64,000 nt of DNA, taken from contig CAJQUN010000039.1 of NCBI GenBank assembly GCA_907163345.1, positions 4,534,361 through 4,598,360 on the forward strand, written 5' to 3'. Each line of letters opens with the position of its first letter. Positions within the stretch are counted from its first letter, which is position 1. Both the position numbers and the translations under genes were made by a program. The notes below the pieces were generated by a model that was given only the letters and a program-made list of their open reading frames with translations, ran no database searches and was not told where the DNA came from. Shown one piece after another: positions 10,605 through 22,190 of the stretch. Source of the DNA: Haberlea rhodopensis (lineage: Eukaryota > Streptophyta > Magnoliopsida > Lamiales > Gesneriaceae).

Positions 10605-12660
10605 TGTAAGGACCCTAGTTCCTTAAGTGCGGATTAAAGGCATAATTAGAGCTAACATAAATTATCAGAGTAAAATGATCGTGTTGAGACTATGAGCCTT
10701 AAGAATTACATGCCAAAAATAAGGACTATCAAATGGATTAGTTACATTCCCAATCAAATGAATGTATTTACTATAGCTTTACACTACTCCTAGAGTAGAC
10801 ACTATACAAAAGTAATCCTGTCCTTCATCTACCAAAGTGTTCTTCACAAGCTCACCACCTCAACCCGATTTAGCCCCTTTTTATCATGCCAAAAGTACCT
10901 ACAAGGACAACCCCCAAACATGAGCAATAATATCATTCATATTCAACACAATATGAATATAAGGCGTAAATGCGTAAATCACAATAAAACACTTCCTGTT
11001 TTTCCCATGCATTTAAACGCTTCCAGTTTGGTTGTCCCTGTACCATAACTCATGAGTATAATCAATAGATTATTTAATGGTCTACACATGTCATGACATA
11101 ATACCATTTCATCATCACCAAATACCAATCACCAATCCCTAGTCTGTCCATCACAATGTATTTTAATGCCCCTCGCTTATTTACATATAGGCGGCATAGA
11201 ATAACCTCGCTTCAATGGACATGCGGCGCTCCCACCCCTCGCTTCACATTGAGCGGCAAATATTCTTTCCTCGCCCTATATGATAACCACGCTCAAATGT
11301 GACATGCGGCGCTCCCACCCCTCGCTTCACACTTAGCGGCAACAAATCAAATAGCGGCAAGCATTAAAATCATCAAGGGATGACCACGACTCATGGGATG
11401 TGCACCAATAACCATCATATGCATATACAATCATCATGCATAATTCAACATGTATTTGCATCCACAATGCATAATCACATATATACTCGCATCCACAATG
11501 CATAAACAATGAGTATATTAGATACATGTACCGTTGGGTGCCCGTACGTCTTCTACGTACCTTTCCAAAATGTAGGATGTGGTAGGACTTCACTTCCTTG
11601 ACTGTGTTGCCACCTGGGATGGTTCTACATATTCACATAATTCAATATTAGAACCCAATAATAGTCCAATACCAAAAATCCCACAAAAATAATCAAAAAC
11701 ACCCATTTTGGTGTCTCGCGATCGATCTCCATGAAGCCCCGATCGATCGCGAGATCACACTGCCTCGTCCAACAAAATTTTCCAATTCGCGATCGATCGC
11801 CGAGTTTGCGCCGATCAATCGCGACCTCGCCGATCGATCGCGCCAAACTCGCGATCGATCGCTGAAGGCTACTGTCTTCACCCTTGCAGCTCGCGATCGA
11901 TCGGTGGAAAGTGCCGATCGATCGCCGAGTCCTGCACACCCGATTTTCGGGCACTATTCATCATTCTCCTTCCCCAACAAATATTAAAACATCAACCATA
12001 CCAATCACTAAAAACCTTCAATAAACATACTCATATACTCATAAATCCAACACCCAACCAAAATAATACCAACCCCAACAAACCCATTTCAAAACCCTTC
12101 AAAACTTTCCAAAACTCAAACCAAACATTATAAGGACAACAAGGAATGATATATAAACATCCTAGGCCTCAAATCTTACCAAGAAGTACAAGAACAAAGC
12201 TTTTACAAGAACTTCTTGTCCACTTTGGTGGCAAAATCGAGTTTGAGGGGAAAAGTGAGGGTTTGGGGAGAGATTTGGGGATTTAGAGTGTAAAGAGTAA
12301 AGTGAAATAAAGTGGTGGGGTAAGGGTTAAATCCTTTTATTTAAACTCGTACCCCAACAATTAACATAATGTAAATTATACCCCAACATGGTATTTTAAA
12401 AGCATTACATCACAATGCTCCTCAATCTCAATAATGCATGTTTTACCAATAAATGACTACCAACACAAGTAAGTCATTAAAACCCCCAATTATCCAACAT
12501 GCATCACATGCACCCCGAAATGCATTCCCGGTCACGCCTACCATGTGACTAAGCATTTCAACATGATAAATAAATCCAGTACATAATTAATTACCACCAT
12601 CATTAATCATATAAACACAATAATGCCCAAATTGCAATTAATCATTTCGGGGATATCACA
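10605..12660 (-). repeat. Tekay-like LTR (3' LTR in element orientation)
   Basis: 2056 bp, nearly the same as the 17447-19517 copy by eye. It contains the CGATCGATCG palindrome array at 11715-11935 and CTCGCTT/GCGGC short repeats at 11160-11340. Confidence 0.93.
11715..11935. repeat. Array of eight CGATCGATCG palindromic units in the left Tekay-like LTR
   Basis: Eight near-identical palindromic units with core CGATCGATCG (variants ATCGATC and CGATCAATCG) lie 15-45 bp apart in about 220 bp. Most are extended on one or both sides by G/C to GCGATCGATCGC. The array is conserved at 18555-18770 in the other LTR. Confidence 0.95.
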
Positions 12661-12674
12661 ATATTCCCCTACTT
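12661..12674 (-). other. Polypurine tract of the Tekay-like element
   Basis: On the minus strand AAGTAGGGGAATAT immediately precedes the 3' LTR, as expected for a plus-strand primer. Confidence 0.75.
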
Positions 12675-12732
12675 ATTAGATTTTTACCCCAACAAGAACT
12701 AAACATAATTACATACCAGAAAAAAGTTCCGG

Positions 12733-13123
12733 GTAGTGCTACACCATATGCCGCTCCGTCTCCCACGTAGCCTCCTCGACACCCCTGCGATCCCACTGAA
12801 CCTTGATCATAGGTATCACTTTGTTCCGAAGTCTACGGTCTGCTCGATCCAGAATTCTAACAGGCCGTTCCACATAAGACACATCGGATTCTAACTGAAC
12901 CTCGGAAGGCTGTAACACATGAGATGGATCCGGCTCATACTTCCGCAGCATCGATACATGAAACACATCATGTATACCAGATAAAGAAGGTGGCAGAGCT
13001 AGTCGGTAAGCTAAGGTGCCAATGCGCTACAAAATCTCGTACGGTCCAACATACCTCGGAGACAGTTTCCCGCGCATCCCAAATCGTACAACACCTCTGA
13101 AAGGCGAGATCTTCAAAAAGACC
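12733..13123 (-). pseudogene. Tekay-like integrase C-terminus with chromodomain-like end
   Basis: The minus strand encodes GDKVFLKISPFRGVVRFG and KLSPRYVGPYEI (the GPY/F module), then after an in-frame break HVSMLRKYEPDPSHVL and finally a short chromodomain-like segment (VIPMIKVQWDRRGVEEATWETE). Such a tail targets integration to particular chromatin in chromoviruses. It ends at a stop near 12739, 70-80 bp before the 3' LTR. Confidence 0.85.
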
Positions 13124-14029
13124 TTATCTCCCAACTGAAATTCGGTCTCCGTCGTTTATTCGCATAAGCTGTCTGTCTGTCCTGGCTGCTTTCATTTTCT
13201 GCCTTATCATCTTTATCTTTTCTTCCATTTCTCGGATCAGTTCCGGTCCTCCGACCGATTTGCGGTCCAAGTCATCCCAACATAAGGGTGATCTACACTG
13301 TCTGCCATAAAGAGCTTCAAAAGGAGCCATCTGTATGCTTGCCTGGTAGCTGTTATTATAAGAGAACTCTACCAAGGCCACTGAATCCTGCCAAGAAACA
13401 TCGAACTCCAATACACAAGCCCTCAACATGTCCTCGAGCGTCTGGATAGTACACTCGGTCTGGCCATCCGTCTGAGGATGATAAGCAGTACTCAATCTAA
13501 TTTCAGTTCCCAAGGCTGACTGAAGACCTTCCCAAAAATGATATGTGAATCGTGGATCTCGATCCGACACTATGGAAATAGGGATCCCATGCAATCTCAC
13601 CACATCTCAAATATACAATTGAGCCATCCTCAAAAAGGTGAAAGTCATGCTATAGGGGATGAAATGAGCTACCTTAGTCAATCGATCCATAATCACCCAA
13701 ATAGCATCAAAACATGAAGCACTCCTCGGCAGGTGAGTCACGAAGTCCATGGAAATGTGTTCCCACTTCCACTTCGGTATCTCTAAGCTTCTCAACTCGC
13801 CGCCAGGTCTCTGTCTCTCTGCCTTAACCTGCTGGCAGATCAAACACCTATTAACAAAAGTGACGACATCAAACTTTATTCTCTTCCACCAAAACTGATC
13901 ACGTAGATCTTTATACATCTTCTTCCCGCCTGGGTGGATGCTAAGTCTGCTACTATGAGCTCGCTCCAAGATCCCTTTACGCAACTCTGGCGTACTCGGA
14001 ACCACCCAACGGTTACCCAATCTCAAGGA
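13124..14029 (-). pseudogene. Tekay-like integrase (zinc-binding and catalytic core)
   Basis: Frame 14026-13607 gives the HHCC zinc-binding domain (AHSSRLSIHPGGKKM, then CLICQQVKAERQ) and the first core aspartate in WEHISMDFVTHLP. After a stop at 13607, frame 13603-13124 carries the second aspartate (VSDRDPRFTYHFWEGL) and the glutamate segment TAYHPQTDGQTECTIQTLEDML, in which E remains. Integrase inserts the cDNA into the genome. The stop makes this copy defective. Confidence 0.92.
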
Positions 14030-14640
14030 TCAGTCATCGGCCACTCTGAATTTCGTTGGCTGACCAAGATGTACTAAAGATAACCACCTCTGAACCTCAT
14101 AATCTGACCTCTGAGCTCTCCTGATGTTCTCATAGATATCTGGCTCAGCTAACAAGGTCGATACATGCACAGGTGATGCATCTATGTCGAAATCATAGCC
14201 CAGATGGCAATAGGAGTTCATCATAGCCGACAAATGGATGACGTCCTCAGCAGTACTCCTCACCTTCAGGCTCAAGGCGTCTGCTGTCAAATTAGCCTTT
14301 CCAGGATGGTACTCAATCTCACAATCATAGTCCTTGAGTAAGTCCATCCATCTTCTCTGCCTCATGTTCAGCTCCGCCTGAGTGAATAAAAACTTGAGGC
14401 TCTTGTGATCCGTGTAAATGGTAAACGAAGTACCATACAAGTAATGTCTCCAAATTTTCAGGGCGAAGATGATAGCCGCCAATTCCAAGTCATGGACTGG
14501 GTATCTAGTCTCATGCGGCTTCAACTGCCTCGATGCATAAGCTACCACATGCTTATCTTGCATCAGTACACACCCAAGGCCCTGAAGTGACGCATCAGTA
14601 GACAACACAAATCTGGAGTTTTCCGTAGGAATCACTAATA
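14030..14640 (-). pseudogene. Tekay-like RNase H domain
   Basis: The frame shows FVLSTDASLQGLGCVLMQ, then SRQLKPHETRYPVHDLELAA, then FTIYTDHKSLKFLF and the exit sequence YHPGKANLTADALS: the standard order of catalytic D, E, D residues in gypsy RNase H. It degrades the RNA strand of the RNA-DNA hybrid. The usual DALSRK end reads DALSLK here. Confidence 0.92.
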
Positions 14641-15198
14641 CTGGCGCCGCGTCAACCGGTGTTTCAACTCCTGGAAGCTCTCCTCACAAGCTTCTGACCA
14701 AAAGAATGGTACTCCCTTCTGGGTCAACTGTGTCAAAGGCTTGGCGATCTTCGAAAATCCCTTGACAAAACGTCGATAATAACCGGCCAAACCAAGGAAG
14801 CTCCGTATCTCGGGCACAGAAGTGGGTGCAGCCCACTCCATCACAGCTTCAATCTTCCTGGGATCCACTGATATCCCGCTGCTGGATATGACATGCCCCA
14901 GAAATACTACACTGCTCAACCAAAATTCACACTTGCTGAGCTTGGCATACAACTGGTGGTCTCTGAGAATCTGGAGCACTGTACTCAAGTGGTTCACGTG
15001 CTCTTCCTCGCTCCGGGAATATATGAGAATGTCGTCGATGAACACGATGACGAACTGATCAAGATAGGGTTGGAATACCCAATTCATCAAGCTCATAAAG
15101 ACAGCTGGGGCGTTCGTCACACCGAACGGCATCACTAAGAACTCGTAGTGCCCATACCGAGTCCGAAATGCTGTCTTCTGTACATCTTCCTCCCTGAC
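14635..15198 (-). pseudogene. Tekay-like reverse transcriptase, catalytic part
   Basis: The frame continues directly after the stop at 15199. It contains MPFGVTNAPAVFMSLMN and the catalytic motif FVIVFIDDILIYSR, followed by the thumb and connection segment ending FFWSEACEESFQELK. The FIDD motif is intact; this part is broken only at its ends, by the upstream stop and by a frame change at about 14640. Confidence 0.92.
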
Positions 15199-16515
15199 TC
15201 AAATCTGGTGATACCTGGACCTCAAATCAATCTTGCTATAAAGTCTGGTACCTTGCAACTGATCAAACAAATCATCAATCCTTGGGAGAGGATACTTGTT
15301 CTTCACTGTGGCTTTATTAAGTTGTCGGTAATCGATGCACAACCTCATCGAACCATCCTTCTTCTTTACAAAAAGAACCGGTGCGCCCCATGGCGATACG
15401 CTCGGGCGTATATATCCTTTGTCAAGGAGCTCCTGCAACTGCTCCTTCAACTCTCTCAACTCTGCCGGTGCCATCCTGTAAGGTGCACGAGAGATAGCGG
15501 ATGTCCCCGGTAACAACTCGATCCCAAACTCAACTTCTCTAGCCGGTGGGAAACCTGGGATCTCTTCTGGGAAAACATCAGCAAATTCTGCTACCACTGG
15601 CACATCCTCAACTCTCAATTCTTTATTCTTCCCAGACGTGTCCACGGCATAGATGAGATAGCCCGTGTGGCCACGTTCCAACAGTTGAGTCATCTTGATT
15701 GCTGAAATCAACGGAATCTTCGCACGAGAACCGTTGCCATAAAAAGTCCACTGAATTCCCAAATCAGATCTGAACCTCACTGTTCTCTGCCGGCAATCTA
15801 CCACTGCCTGATATCTGTTCAGGATGTCAATACCCATGATGCAGTCGAAGTCTGACATGCCCAACACAATCAAGTCTGCCTTCAACTCGTTGCCCTCAAA
15901 ATAAATGAGGCAATCTGCCATAAACTGATCGGCAACGACATTTCTTCCAGTGGGTGTCGAGACCATGAGAGGCGTGGGTAAAGAAGACGTGCGCATATGA
16001 TGTCTCTCCACAAAACCCACAGATACAAAAGAGTGGGAGGCACCTGTATCTATCAAAATAAAAGCAGGGTATGTAAATAAATGACACGTACCGGCGATCA
16101 CCTCCTCTGGGGCTGCCTGCGCCTGCTCTCTGATCAGTGCATACACCTGTCCCTGGGACGGTCCCACTGTCTGACCTCCCGATGGTCGAGGCACAAACTG
16201 CTGCCTCTGGTGCACTGTCCTGTCATCAAATCTCGGCCTGTTTCCCTGAAACTCTGACTGTCCTCCCCGAGTGGGGCAATACCGAGAGATGTGGCCCATC
16301 TTGCCACAGCTATAACAGGCAGGGCACTTACTCGAAGAATGTGGCCCTCCACAATTGTCGCACCTTGGTTCCCCCGATCTATTTCCTTGCATAGGCCCTC
16401 GGTTGGCCGACCAATTCTTCTTGTTCTCTTGTTTCTGACCATAAGATTTCTTCCCACTGAACCGCGAAGATGAAGAGGCACCACGAGGTTTAAATGACTC
16501 TCCTCGGGGCCTCAA
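15199..16515 (-). pseudogene. Tekay-like gag zinc knuckle, protease and reverse transcriptase N-terminus
   Basis: A 438-codon open stretch. A basic linker is followed by a CX2CX4HX4C knuckle (CYSCGKMGHISRYC, about residues 68-81), then the retropepsin active site LIDTGASHSFVS, then reverse transcriptase motifs PYRMAPAELRELK, VLFVKKKDGSMRLCIDYR and LYSKIDLRSRYHQI. A TGA-type stop at 15199 falls inside the palm domain just before the segment with the catalytic aspartates, which continues at 15135. Confidence 0.92.
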
Positions 16516-17244
16516 GCTATCAGCAGCTTGCCTCTGTTGTGGTGCTTGTGGGGATACGGCACTAGGATAGGCTCCAATTCCAATCTCCGCAAGCTCTGCT
16601 CTCGTGAGAGCATCATCAAAGGAAGTGGGGTTATTGGTGATAACCTAGTCAAAAAGCTCCGGTCGTAACCCCTTCATAAAGTTCCTCATCTTTGCGTGTC
16701 CGTTGGTGGCAATGTGTGGAACATACCTCAGCAACGAGGAATAATGCATGGCATAGTCTGACACCGACATGCTCCCTTGTTTCAAGCTTGCAAACTCATC
16801 TTCCTTCGTCTGTCTCGCCGCCGCAGAGAAGTACCGGTTCAGAAACCGGGTTCTGAAGAGCGTCCAATCGATCACTGCACCCTGTGCTCCCAGTTCCATT
16901 ATCGTGCTCCTCCACCACATTAAAGGTTTCTTTGCCAACTGGAACTCTGCCAGCCTCAGCCATGCTGTAACAGCACAACGAGCCGATACAAATATCTGTT
17001 CAAGCCTCTCTAGTCACTCTTCGGCCTCCTCCCCTGATTCTGTCCCCTCAAACCGGGGCGGGTGGTAAGACAGAAACTGAGTCAAGCTGATCTCACAAGG
17101 TAGTAATAACTGAGCCACTGGTTCCATGCCTACAGCTGGTGGAGGTAGAGGGTTTGACTGACCAATACTAGCGTTCACGCTCCCAACATCGCCAACCTCT
17201 TCATTAAGGTTCCCCGCATTCATAGCAGCCATGCTGTAACACAA
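16515..17244 (-). pseudogene. Tekay-like gag, N-terminal and capsid part
   Basis: Frame 17244-17014 gives a gag N-terminus (LTQFLSYHPPRFEGT) that ends in a stop near 17014. The next piece, frame 16938-16645, has the capsid stretch WRSTIMELGAQGAVIDWTLF and NRYFSAAARQTKEDEF, with a stop at 16645-16647 (TAG). Gag forms the particle shell. Two stops make this copy non-coding as a whole. Confidence 0.88.
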
Positions 17245-17430
17245 AGGTCAACAACAATTCCAAAACAAATATATATGTTATGCCGTTAGATAACAGGAAT
17301 GATAATAAGCATGTTAGTATAACAGGATATACATCAATATGCACCACATGCATAAACATGCTTCAAATGTAAGCACCTAGCCAATCATGCTAAGGCTACC
17401 CTTCACTCGTTCCCGGGTTCTCTAACCACT

Positions 17431-17442
17431 GCTCTGATACCA
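17431..17442 (-). other. Met-tRNA primer-binding site of the Tekay-like element
   Basis: On the minus strand the sequence TGGTATCAGAGC lies four bases inside the 5' LTR, the standard initiator tRNA-Met primer site of Tekay-type elements. Confidence 0.88.
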
Positions 17443-17446
17443 CTAA

Positions 17447-19517
17447 TGTAAGGACCCTAGTTCCTTAAGTGCGTATTAAAGTCATAATTAGAGCTAACAT
17501 AAACTATCAGAGTAAAATGATCGTGTTGAGACTATGAGCCTTAAGAATTACATGCCAAAAATAAGGACTATCAAATGGATTAGTTACATTCCCAATCAAA
17601 TGAATGTATTTACTATAGCTTTACACTACTCCTAGAGTAGACACTATACAAAAGTAATCCTGTCCTTCATCTACCAAAGTGTTCTTCACAAGCTCACCAC
17701 CTCAACCCGCTTTAGCCCCTTTTTATCATGCCAAAAGTACCTACAAGGACAACCCCCAAACATGAGCAATAATATCATTCATATTCAACACAATATGAAT
17801 ATAAGGCGTAAATGCGTAAATCACAATAAAACACTTCCTGTTTTTCCCATGCATTTAAACGCTTCCAGTTTGGTGTCCCTGTACCATAACTCATGAGTAT
17901 AATCAATAGATTATTTAATGGTCTACACATGTCATGACATAATACCATTTCATCATCACCAAATACCAATCACCAAACCCTAGTCTGTCCATCATAATGT
18001 ATTTTAATGCCCCTCGCTTATTTACATATAGGCGGCATAGAATAACCTCGCTTCAATGGACATGCGGCGCTCCCACCCCTCGCTTCACATTGAGCGGCAA
18101 ATATTCTTTCCTCGCCCTATATGATAACCACGCTCAAATGTGACATGCGGCGCTCCCACCCCTCGCTTCACATTTAGCGGCAACAAATCAAATAGCGGCA
18201 AGCATTAAAATCATCAAGGGATGACCACGACTCATGGGATGTGCACCAATAACCATCATATGCATATACAATCATCATGCATAATTCAACATGTATTTGC
18301 ATCCACAATGCATAATCACATATATACTCGCATCCACAATGCATAAACAATGAGTATATTAGATACATGTACCGTTGGGTGCCCGTACGTCTTCTACGTA
18401 CCTTTCCAAAATGTAGGATGTGGTAGGACTTCACTTCCTTGGTTGTGTTGCCACCTAGGATGGTTCTACATATTCACACAATTCAATATTAGAACCCAAT
18501 AATAGTCCAATACCAAAAATCCCACAAAAATAATCAAAAACACCCATTTTGGTGTCTCGCGATCAATCTCCATGAAGCCCCGATCGATCGCGAGATCACA
18601 CTGCCTCGTCCAACAAAATTTTCCAATTCGCGATCGATCGCCGAGTTTGCGCCGATCGATCGCGACCTCGCCGATCGATCGCGCCAAACTCGCGATCGAT
18701 CGCTGAAGGCTACTGCCTTCACCCTTGCAGCTCGCGATCGATCGGTGGAAAGTGCCGATCGATCGCCGAGTCCTGCACACCCGATTTTTGGGCACTATTC
18801 ATCATTCTCCTTCCCCAACTCAATCAAACTCAAATATTAAAACATCAACCATACCAAATCACTAAAAACCTTCAATAAACATACTCATATACTCATAAAT
18901 CCAACACCCAACCAAAATAATACCAACCCCAACAAACCCATTTCAAAACCCTTCAAAACTTTCCAAAACTCAAACCAAACATTATAAGAACAACAAGGAA
19001 TGATATATAAACATCCTAGGCCTCAAATCTTACCAAGAAGTACAAGAACAAAGCTTTTACAAGAACTTCTTGTCCACTTTGGTGCCAAAATCGAGTTTGA
19101 GGGGAAAAGTGAGGGTTTGGGGAGAGATTTGGGGATTTAGAGTGTAAAGAGTAAAGTGAAATAAAGTGGTGGGGTAAAGGGTTAAATCCTTTTATTTAAA
19201 CTTGTACCCCAACAATTAACATGATGTAAATTATACCCCAACATGGTATTTTAAAAGCATTACATCACAATGCTCCTCAATCTCAAATAAATGCATGTTT
19301 TACCAATAAATGACTACCAACACAAGTAAGTCATTAAAACACCCAATTATCCAACATGCATCACATGCACCCCGAAATGCATTCCCGGTCACGCCTACCA
19401 TGTGACTAAGCATTTCAACATGATAAATAAATTCAGTACATAATTAATTACCACCATCATTAATCATATAAACACAATAATGCCCAAATTGCAATTAATC
19501 ATTTCGGGGATATCACA
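17447..19517 (-). repeat. Tekay-like LTR (5' LTR in element orientation)
   Basis: 2071 bp with the same ends and internal order as the left copy. One difference is an extra ACTCAATCAA-like segment near 18820. The LTR pair differs by few substitutions and small indels, suggesting moderate to young age. Confidence 0.93.
18555..18770. repeat. CGATCGATCG palindromic array in the right Tekay-like LTR
   Basis: Matches the left-LTR array unit for unit with one or two base differences (for example CGATCAATC against CGATCGATC at the first unit). Confidence 0.95.
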
Positions 19518-19785
19518 TCACTTGTATGATAGCAGGCTTGATCTCAAAATTGTTGGCCTGGATGGTGGGTCTCGTGATACTCGACATCGATCCATGGAAT
19601 GAAGGGTGGGCGTAATCCATGATTGACCTTGCCACTGGTGCTACTGGAACTTCCTCGTTATTGGCCACTAGTATTTTTGCTTGCCTTAGCCTCCTTTGAC
19701 AACTGGGTTCGATCTCGGGATCAAAAGGCTCAAGTGTATGATTGTTACTCTTTAGCATGTACCAAGAGATAGTACCCTGTAACAA
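19518..19785 (-). pseudogene. Athila-like gag, N-terminal part beyond the nested insertion
   Basis: The minus-strand frame includes ARSIMDYAHPSFHGS and NNFEIKPAIIQV. Deleting the nested element and one target-site copy joins this directly and in frame to IQHSVQFGG of the 10604-9510 part. The residues are typical of the gag N-terminus in this lineage. The true start codon is uncertain because an upstream stop lies near 19785. Confidence 0.8.
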
Positions 19786-19895
19786 TCAACCAAAACAAAA
19801 AGAAACAGTAGAAGAGAAAAAAAAATCAAAAATAACAAAAATAACAAATGACTAAACTACAGTCAACTAATCTCGTTTGATATTATTAAAACTAG

Positions 19896-19913
19896 TCCCC
19901 GGCAACGGCGCCA
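19896..19913 (-). other. Primer-binding site of the Athila-like element
   Basis: On the minus strand, a few bases after the LTR, the sequence TGGCGCCGTTGCCGGGGA appears. This motif is a recurrent tRNA-complementary primer site in plant gypsy elements. The exact tRNA was not tested. Confidence 0.75.
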
Positions 19914-19919
19914 AAAACT

Positions 19920-21320
19920 TGATCGCTATTATTTTAAACAGTATTTTGCAGTGTAGCGATTGTGTACCGCAAGCGCACGGTGTCAAGTTTTAGTATACTG
20001 ATATGAAAAGTACGGATTGTCGAACCCACGAGGACTAGGAAATAATTACCAAACACCACTAGTTTAACTATATTTAATATACGATAACTTGTTGTGATTA
20101 ATTAACTAAATTGACTAATGAACTCAAGATCAACCCAAAAACACAAGAACGAATAAGACTAAAATCAAAAGAAACAATTATCAAGACTTTCGGTTCACCT
20201 ATGTAATCCCCCACAATTCACCTATTAGTTAAGAATCGAATTCAAACAATCTAAGGTGACGAGTTTTCCAAATTTATCTAATATACTCTCTCGAGTTATA
20301 TTAAACCTAATATCAAATTGCAGTAAGTCACTCTCGTGTACTTATTTAACAACACAATATTGTATTAAGATCCGTGAAAACTTCTAGCTTTCAATTACTA
20401 GATATCTATAGCTATCACACGTGTATTTGACTTCATCTCTCGATATCAGTCTGAAATCCATGGCATAAATCACTATATCGAATCACAATTTTATCTCTCG
20501 ATCTCAATTGTAATTTACTATCATTCAAGGATGGCCAAACCCTTAAAAGCATGAAGAACAATGATCTATGCACTTAGATAATAAGAATCAATCAAAAACA
20601 TTCAATTAAAATCATGGGTTCATACAAAGGATCCCCTAACTCTTGATAACAAACCTAGCCAACAATCTCCATCAAATAACAATGTATAAACATGTTTTGC
20701 AACATTCTAAACATTAAAATCTAATGAAAATATAGAACTAGAGTTAGAAATACGGAAATAACGAGAGGAGTTGACTCCTTGCGTTGCTCCGTCGTCCCGT
20801 CTCTTCCGATGCGTCTCTTCTTCAATGGTTATGGTGTATGGATGGTTCGAGAGGATGATGAGTGATGGAGGCTGTGTATTGTAGGTCAAAAGTGAGCCAA
20901 AAAGTCCCAAAACCGTCCATGATAATCCATATTTATGGTAGGAGGAGTTTCACCAAGTTCGGACACCAAATAACCAAGATGGAAACAAAATCTCGAATTT
21001 TTCGAGTCTAGGCGATCGATTGCCTCAAATGAGGCGATGGGTCGCCTCTTGCTACTTCCTGGAGGCGATCGATTGCCTCATTTGAGGCGATCGGTCGCCT
21101 CCTCTATTTTCAGCAAATTACGATTTTGCCCCTCCTTTTCCAGGTTTGTTTAGTTTGGTCCTTTTTCATCATTTTAAGCCTATTTCCTCAACTTTTGTGC
21201 ATTTAGCCCTGGATTCCTGAAATATACAAATATAAACCAAGAAAAGTAATATTTTCCAAGAATCACTACAAAAATGCCCCTAATCTTATATCAAATTAAG
21301 TGTAAAAATCACACTTATCA
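19920..21320 (-). repeat. Athila-like LTR (5' LTR in element orientation)
   Basis: Same terminal sequences and length as the 5503-6903 copy, with scattered single-base differences. As the 5' LTR on the minus strand it would have carried the promoter. It also holds the GGCGATCG-type palindromic units, near 21010-21105. Confidence 0.93.
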
Positions 21321-21460
21321 GGATGCCAAGAGGACGGCTATCATTGAATCCAACAAATGAGATAGTGCATCATATGATCTTGATGAACTTCAAGGTACCT
21401 TGGTGACCCATGATCTTGATGAACTTCAATGACCGATGAAGGCATTGTTATTTTTGTGCT
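21321..21460 (+). pseudogene. Ty1-copia gag fragment, right half
   Basis: Immediately after the duplicated GGATG the reading frame continues the interrupted gag as WDAKRTAIIESNK, followed by one in-frame stop and then ASYDLDELQGTLVTHDLDEL, a conserved feature of copia gag C-termini. This shows the two halves were contiguous before the 15.8-kb insertion. The trace fades at about 21460. Confidence 0.85.
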
Positions 21461-21479
21461 AATTTTTAACTACTCGATA

Positions 21480-22190
21480 TTGCTATTTGTCTTCCTATAC
21501 TACTCTTGTTTATTCATGCACACATGATATCATTGCGAGGGAGACGAATATCAATACGATTCTGAGATTGAAAGAACCCTACATCGTCGAAGGAGATAAA
21601 CTCGTAGGAGACAAGAAGAAGAAGAAGAAGAAGAAAGGATTACTATGGCGGAGAACCAGAGTCTGAGACAGCTAGCAAATCCTACCTTGGATCAGCAGCC
21701 ACTCTGCATTACTTTTCCTACTCTGGCTACTAATATCAATTTTGAATTAAATTTTGGTTACATCTCTTACCATCGTTTCATGGTCTTGCAGGTGAAGATC
21801 CTCATAAACACTTAATGGAATTTCATGTGGTTTTCACCAACATGAAACCAACTGGATCACTGAGGAGCAAATCAAGCTGAGAGCCTTTCCTTTCTCATTA
21901 AAGGATGCTGCCAAGGATTGACGATTCTATCTACCATCCGGCTCGATCACTACATGGAACGATTTGAAGAGGATCTTCCTTGAAAAATACTTTCCAGCAT
22001 CAAGAGCCGCCAACATAAGGAAGGAGATCTACAGCATTAGGCAATTCACTGGAGAAACACATCACGAGTATTGGGAATTCTTCAAAAATTTGTGTGCAAG
22101 CTGCCTACAACATCAGATAAGTGAACATCTCCTGGTCTGTTCTTTCGGGGCTTGCAGATAAGATCTGCTTTGTCTGTTTACCATTTAAGG
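21480..22190 (+). pseudogene. Ty3/gypsy gag remnant with 5' leader
   Basis: A leader-like stretch with a GAAGAAGAAG run (about 21610-21635) precedes MAENQSLRQLANPTLDQQPL at 21645, a typical gag start for Tat/Athila-type elements. The following frames, shifted repeatedly, still show WNDLKRIFLEKYFPASRAAN and SIRQFTGETHHEYWEFFKNL at 21955-22105. Sequence similarity ends near 22190. No protease or polymerase follows, so this is an isolated fragment. Confidence 0.7.

Larger units (their letters stand above)
10605..19517 (-). mobile_element. Tekay-like chromovirus (Ty3/gypsy) nested in the Athila-like gag
   Basis: LTRs at 10605-12660 and 17447-19517 begin TGTAAGGACC and end GATATCACA. A Met-tRNA primer site lies next to the right LTR and a purine tract next to the left, so the element is on the minus strand. 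The internal region encodes gag, protease, reverse transcriptase, RNase H, integrase and a chromodomain-like end in chromovirus order, all with several in-frame stops or shifts. Flanks TCATT (10600-10604) and TCACT (19518-19522) are a 5-bp target duplication with one substitution. The host gag frame is restored on removal. Tekay/Del lineage is inferred from the integrase tail (HVSMLRKYEPDPSHVL, SYVERPVRILD). Confidence 0.92.
5503..21320 (-). mobile_element. Athila-like Ty3/gypsy LTR retrotransposon, non-autonomous, carrying a nested chromovirus
   Basis: Two LTRs of equal length (5503-6903 and 19920-21320, 1401 bp each) start TGATCGC and end CTTATCA. They are flanked by the 5-bp target duplication GGATG (5498-5502 and 21321-21325). 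The primer site lies beside the right LTR and the polypurine tract beside the left, so transcription runs on the minus strand. Coding content is gag, a protease-like segment and an integrase-tail-like segment; reverse transcriptase, RNase H and integrase core are missing. The gag is interrupted by the 10605-19517 element. The LTR copies look nearly identical by eye, suggesting a fairly recent insertion. Athila lineage is inferred from the DLGASVNLMPLS protease pattern. Confidence 0.9.

Noticed and set aside
11625..11954. Minus-strand 109-codon frame (and its twin at 18466-18795) rich in AIDR/RSIA repeats
   Set aside because: It lies wholly in the LTR palindrome array; the repeated peptide is a by-product of CGATCGATCG units and no start context or family match supports a protein.
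14822..15513. Plus-strand frames opposite the Tekay-like reverse transcriptase
   Set aside because: Antisense shadows of the conserved pol sequence.
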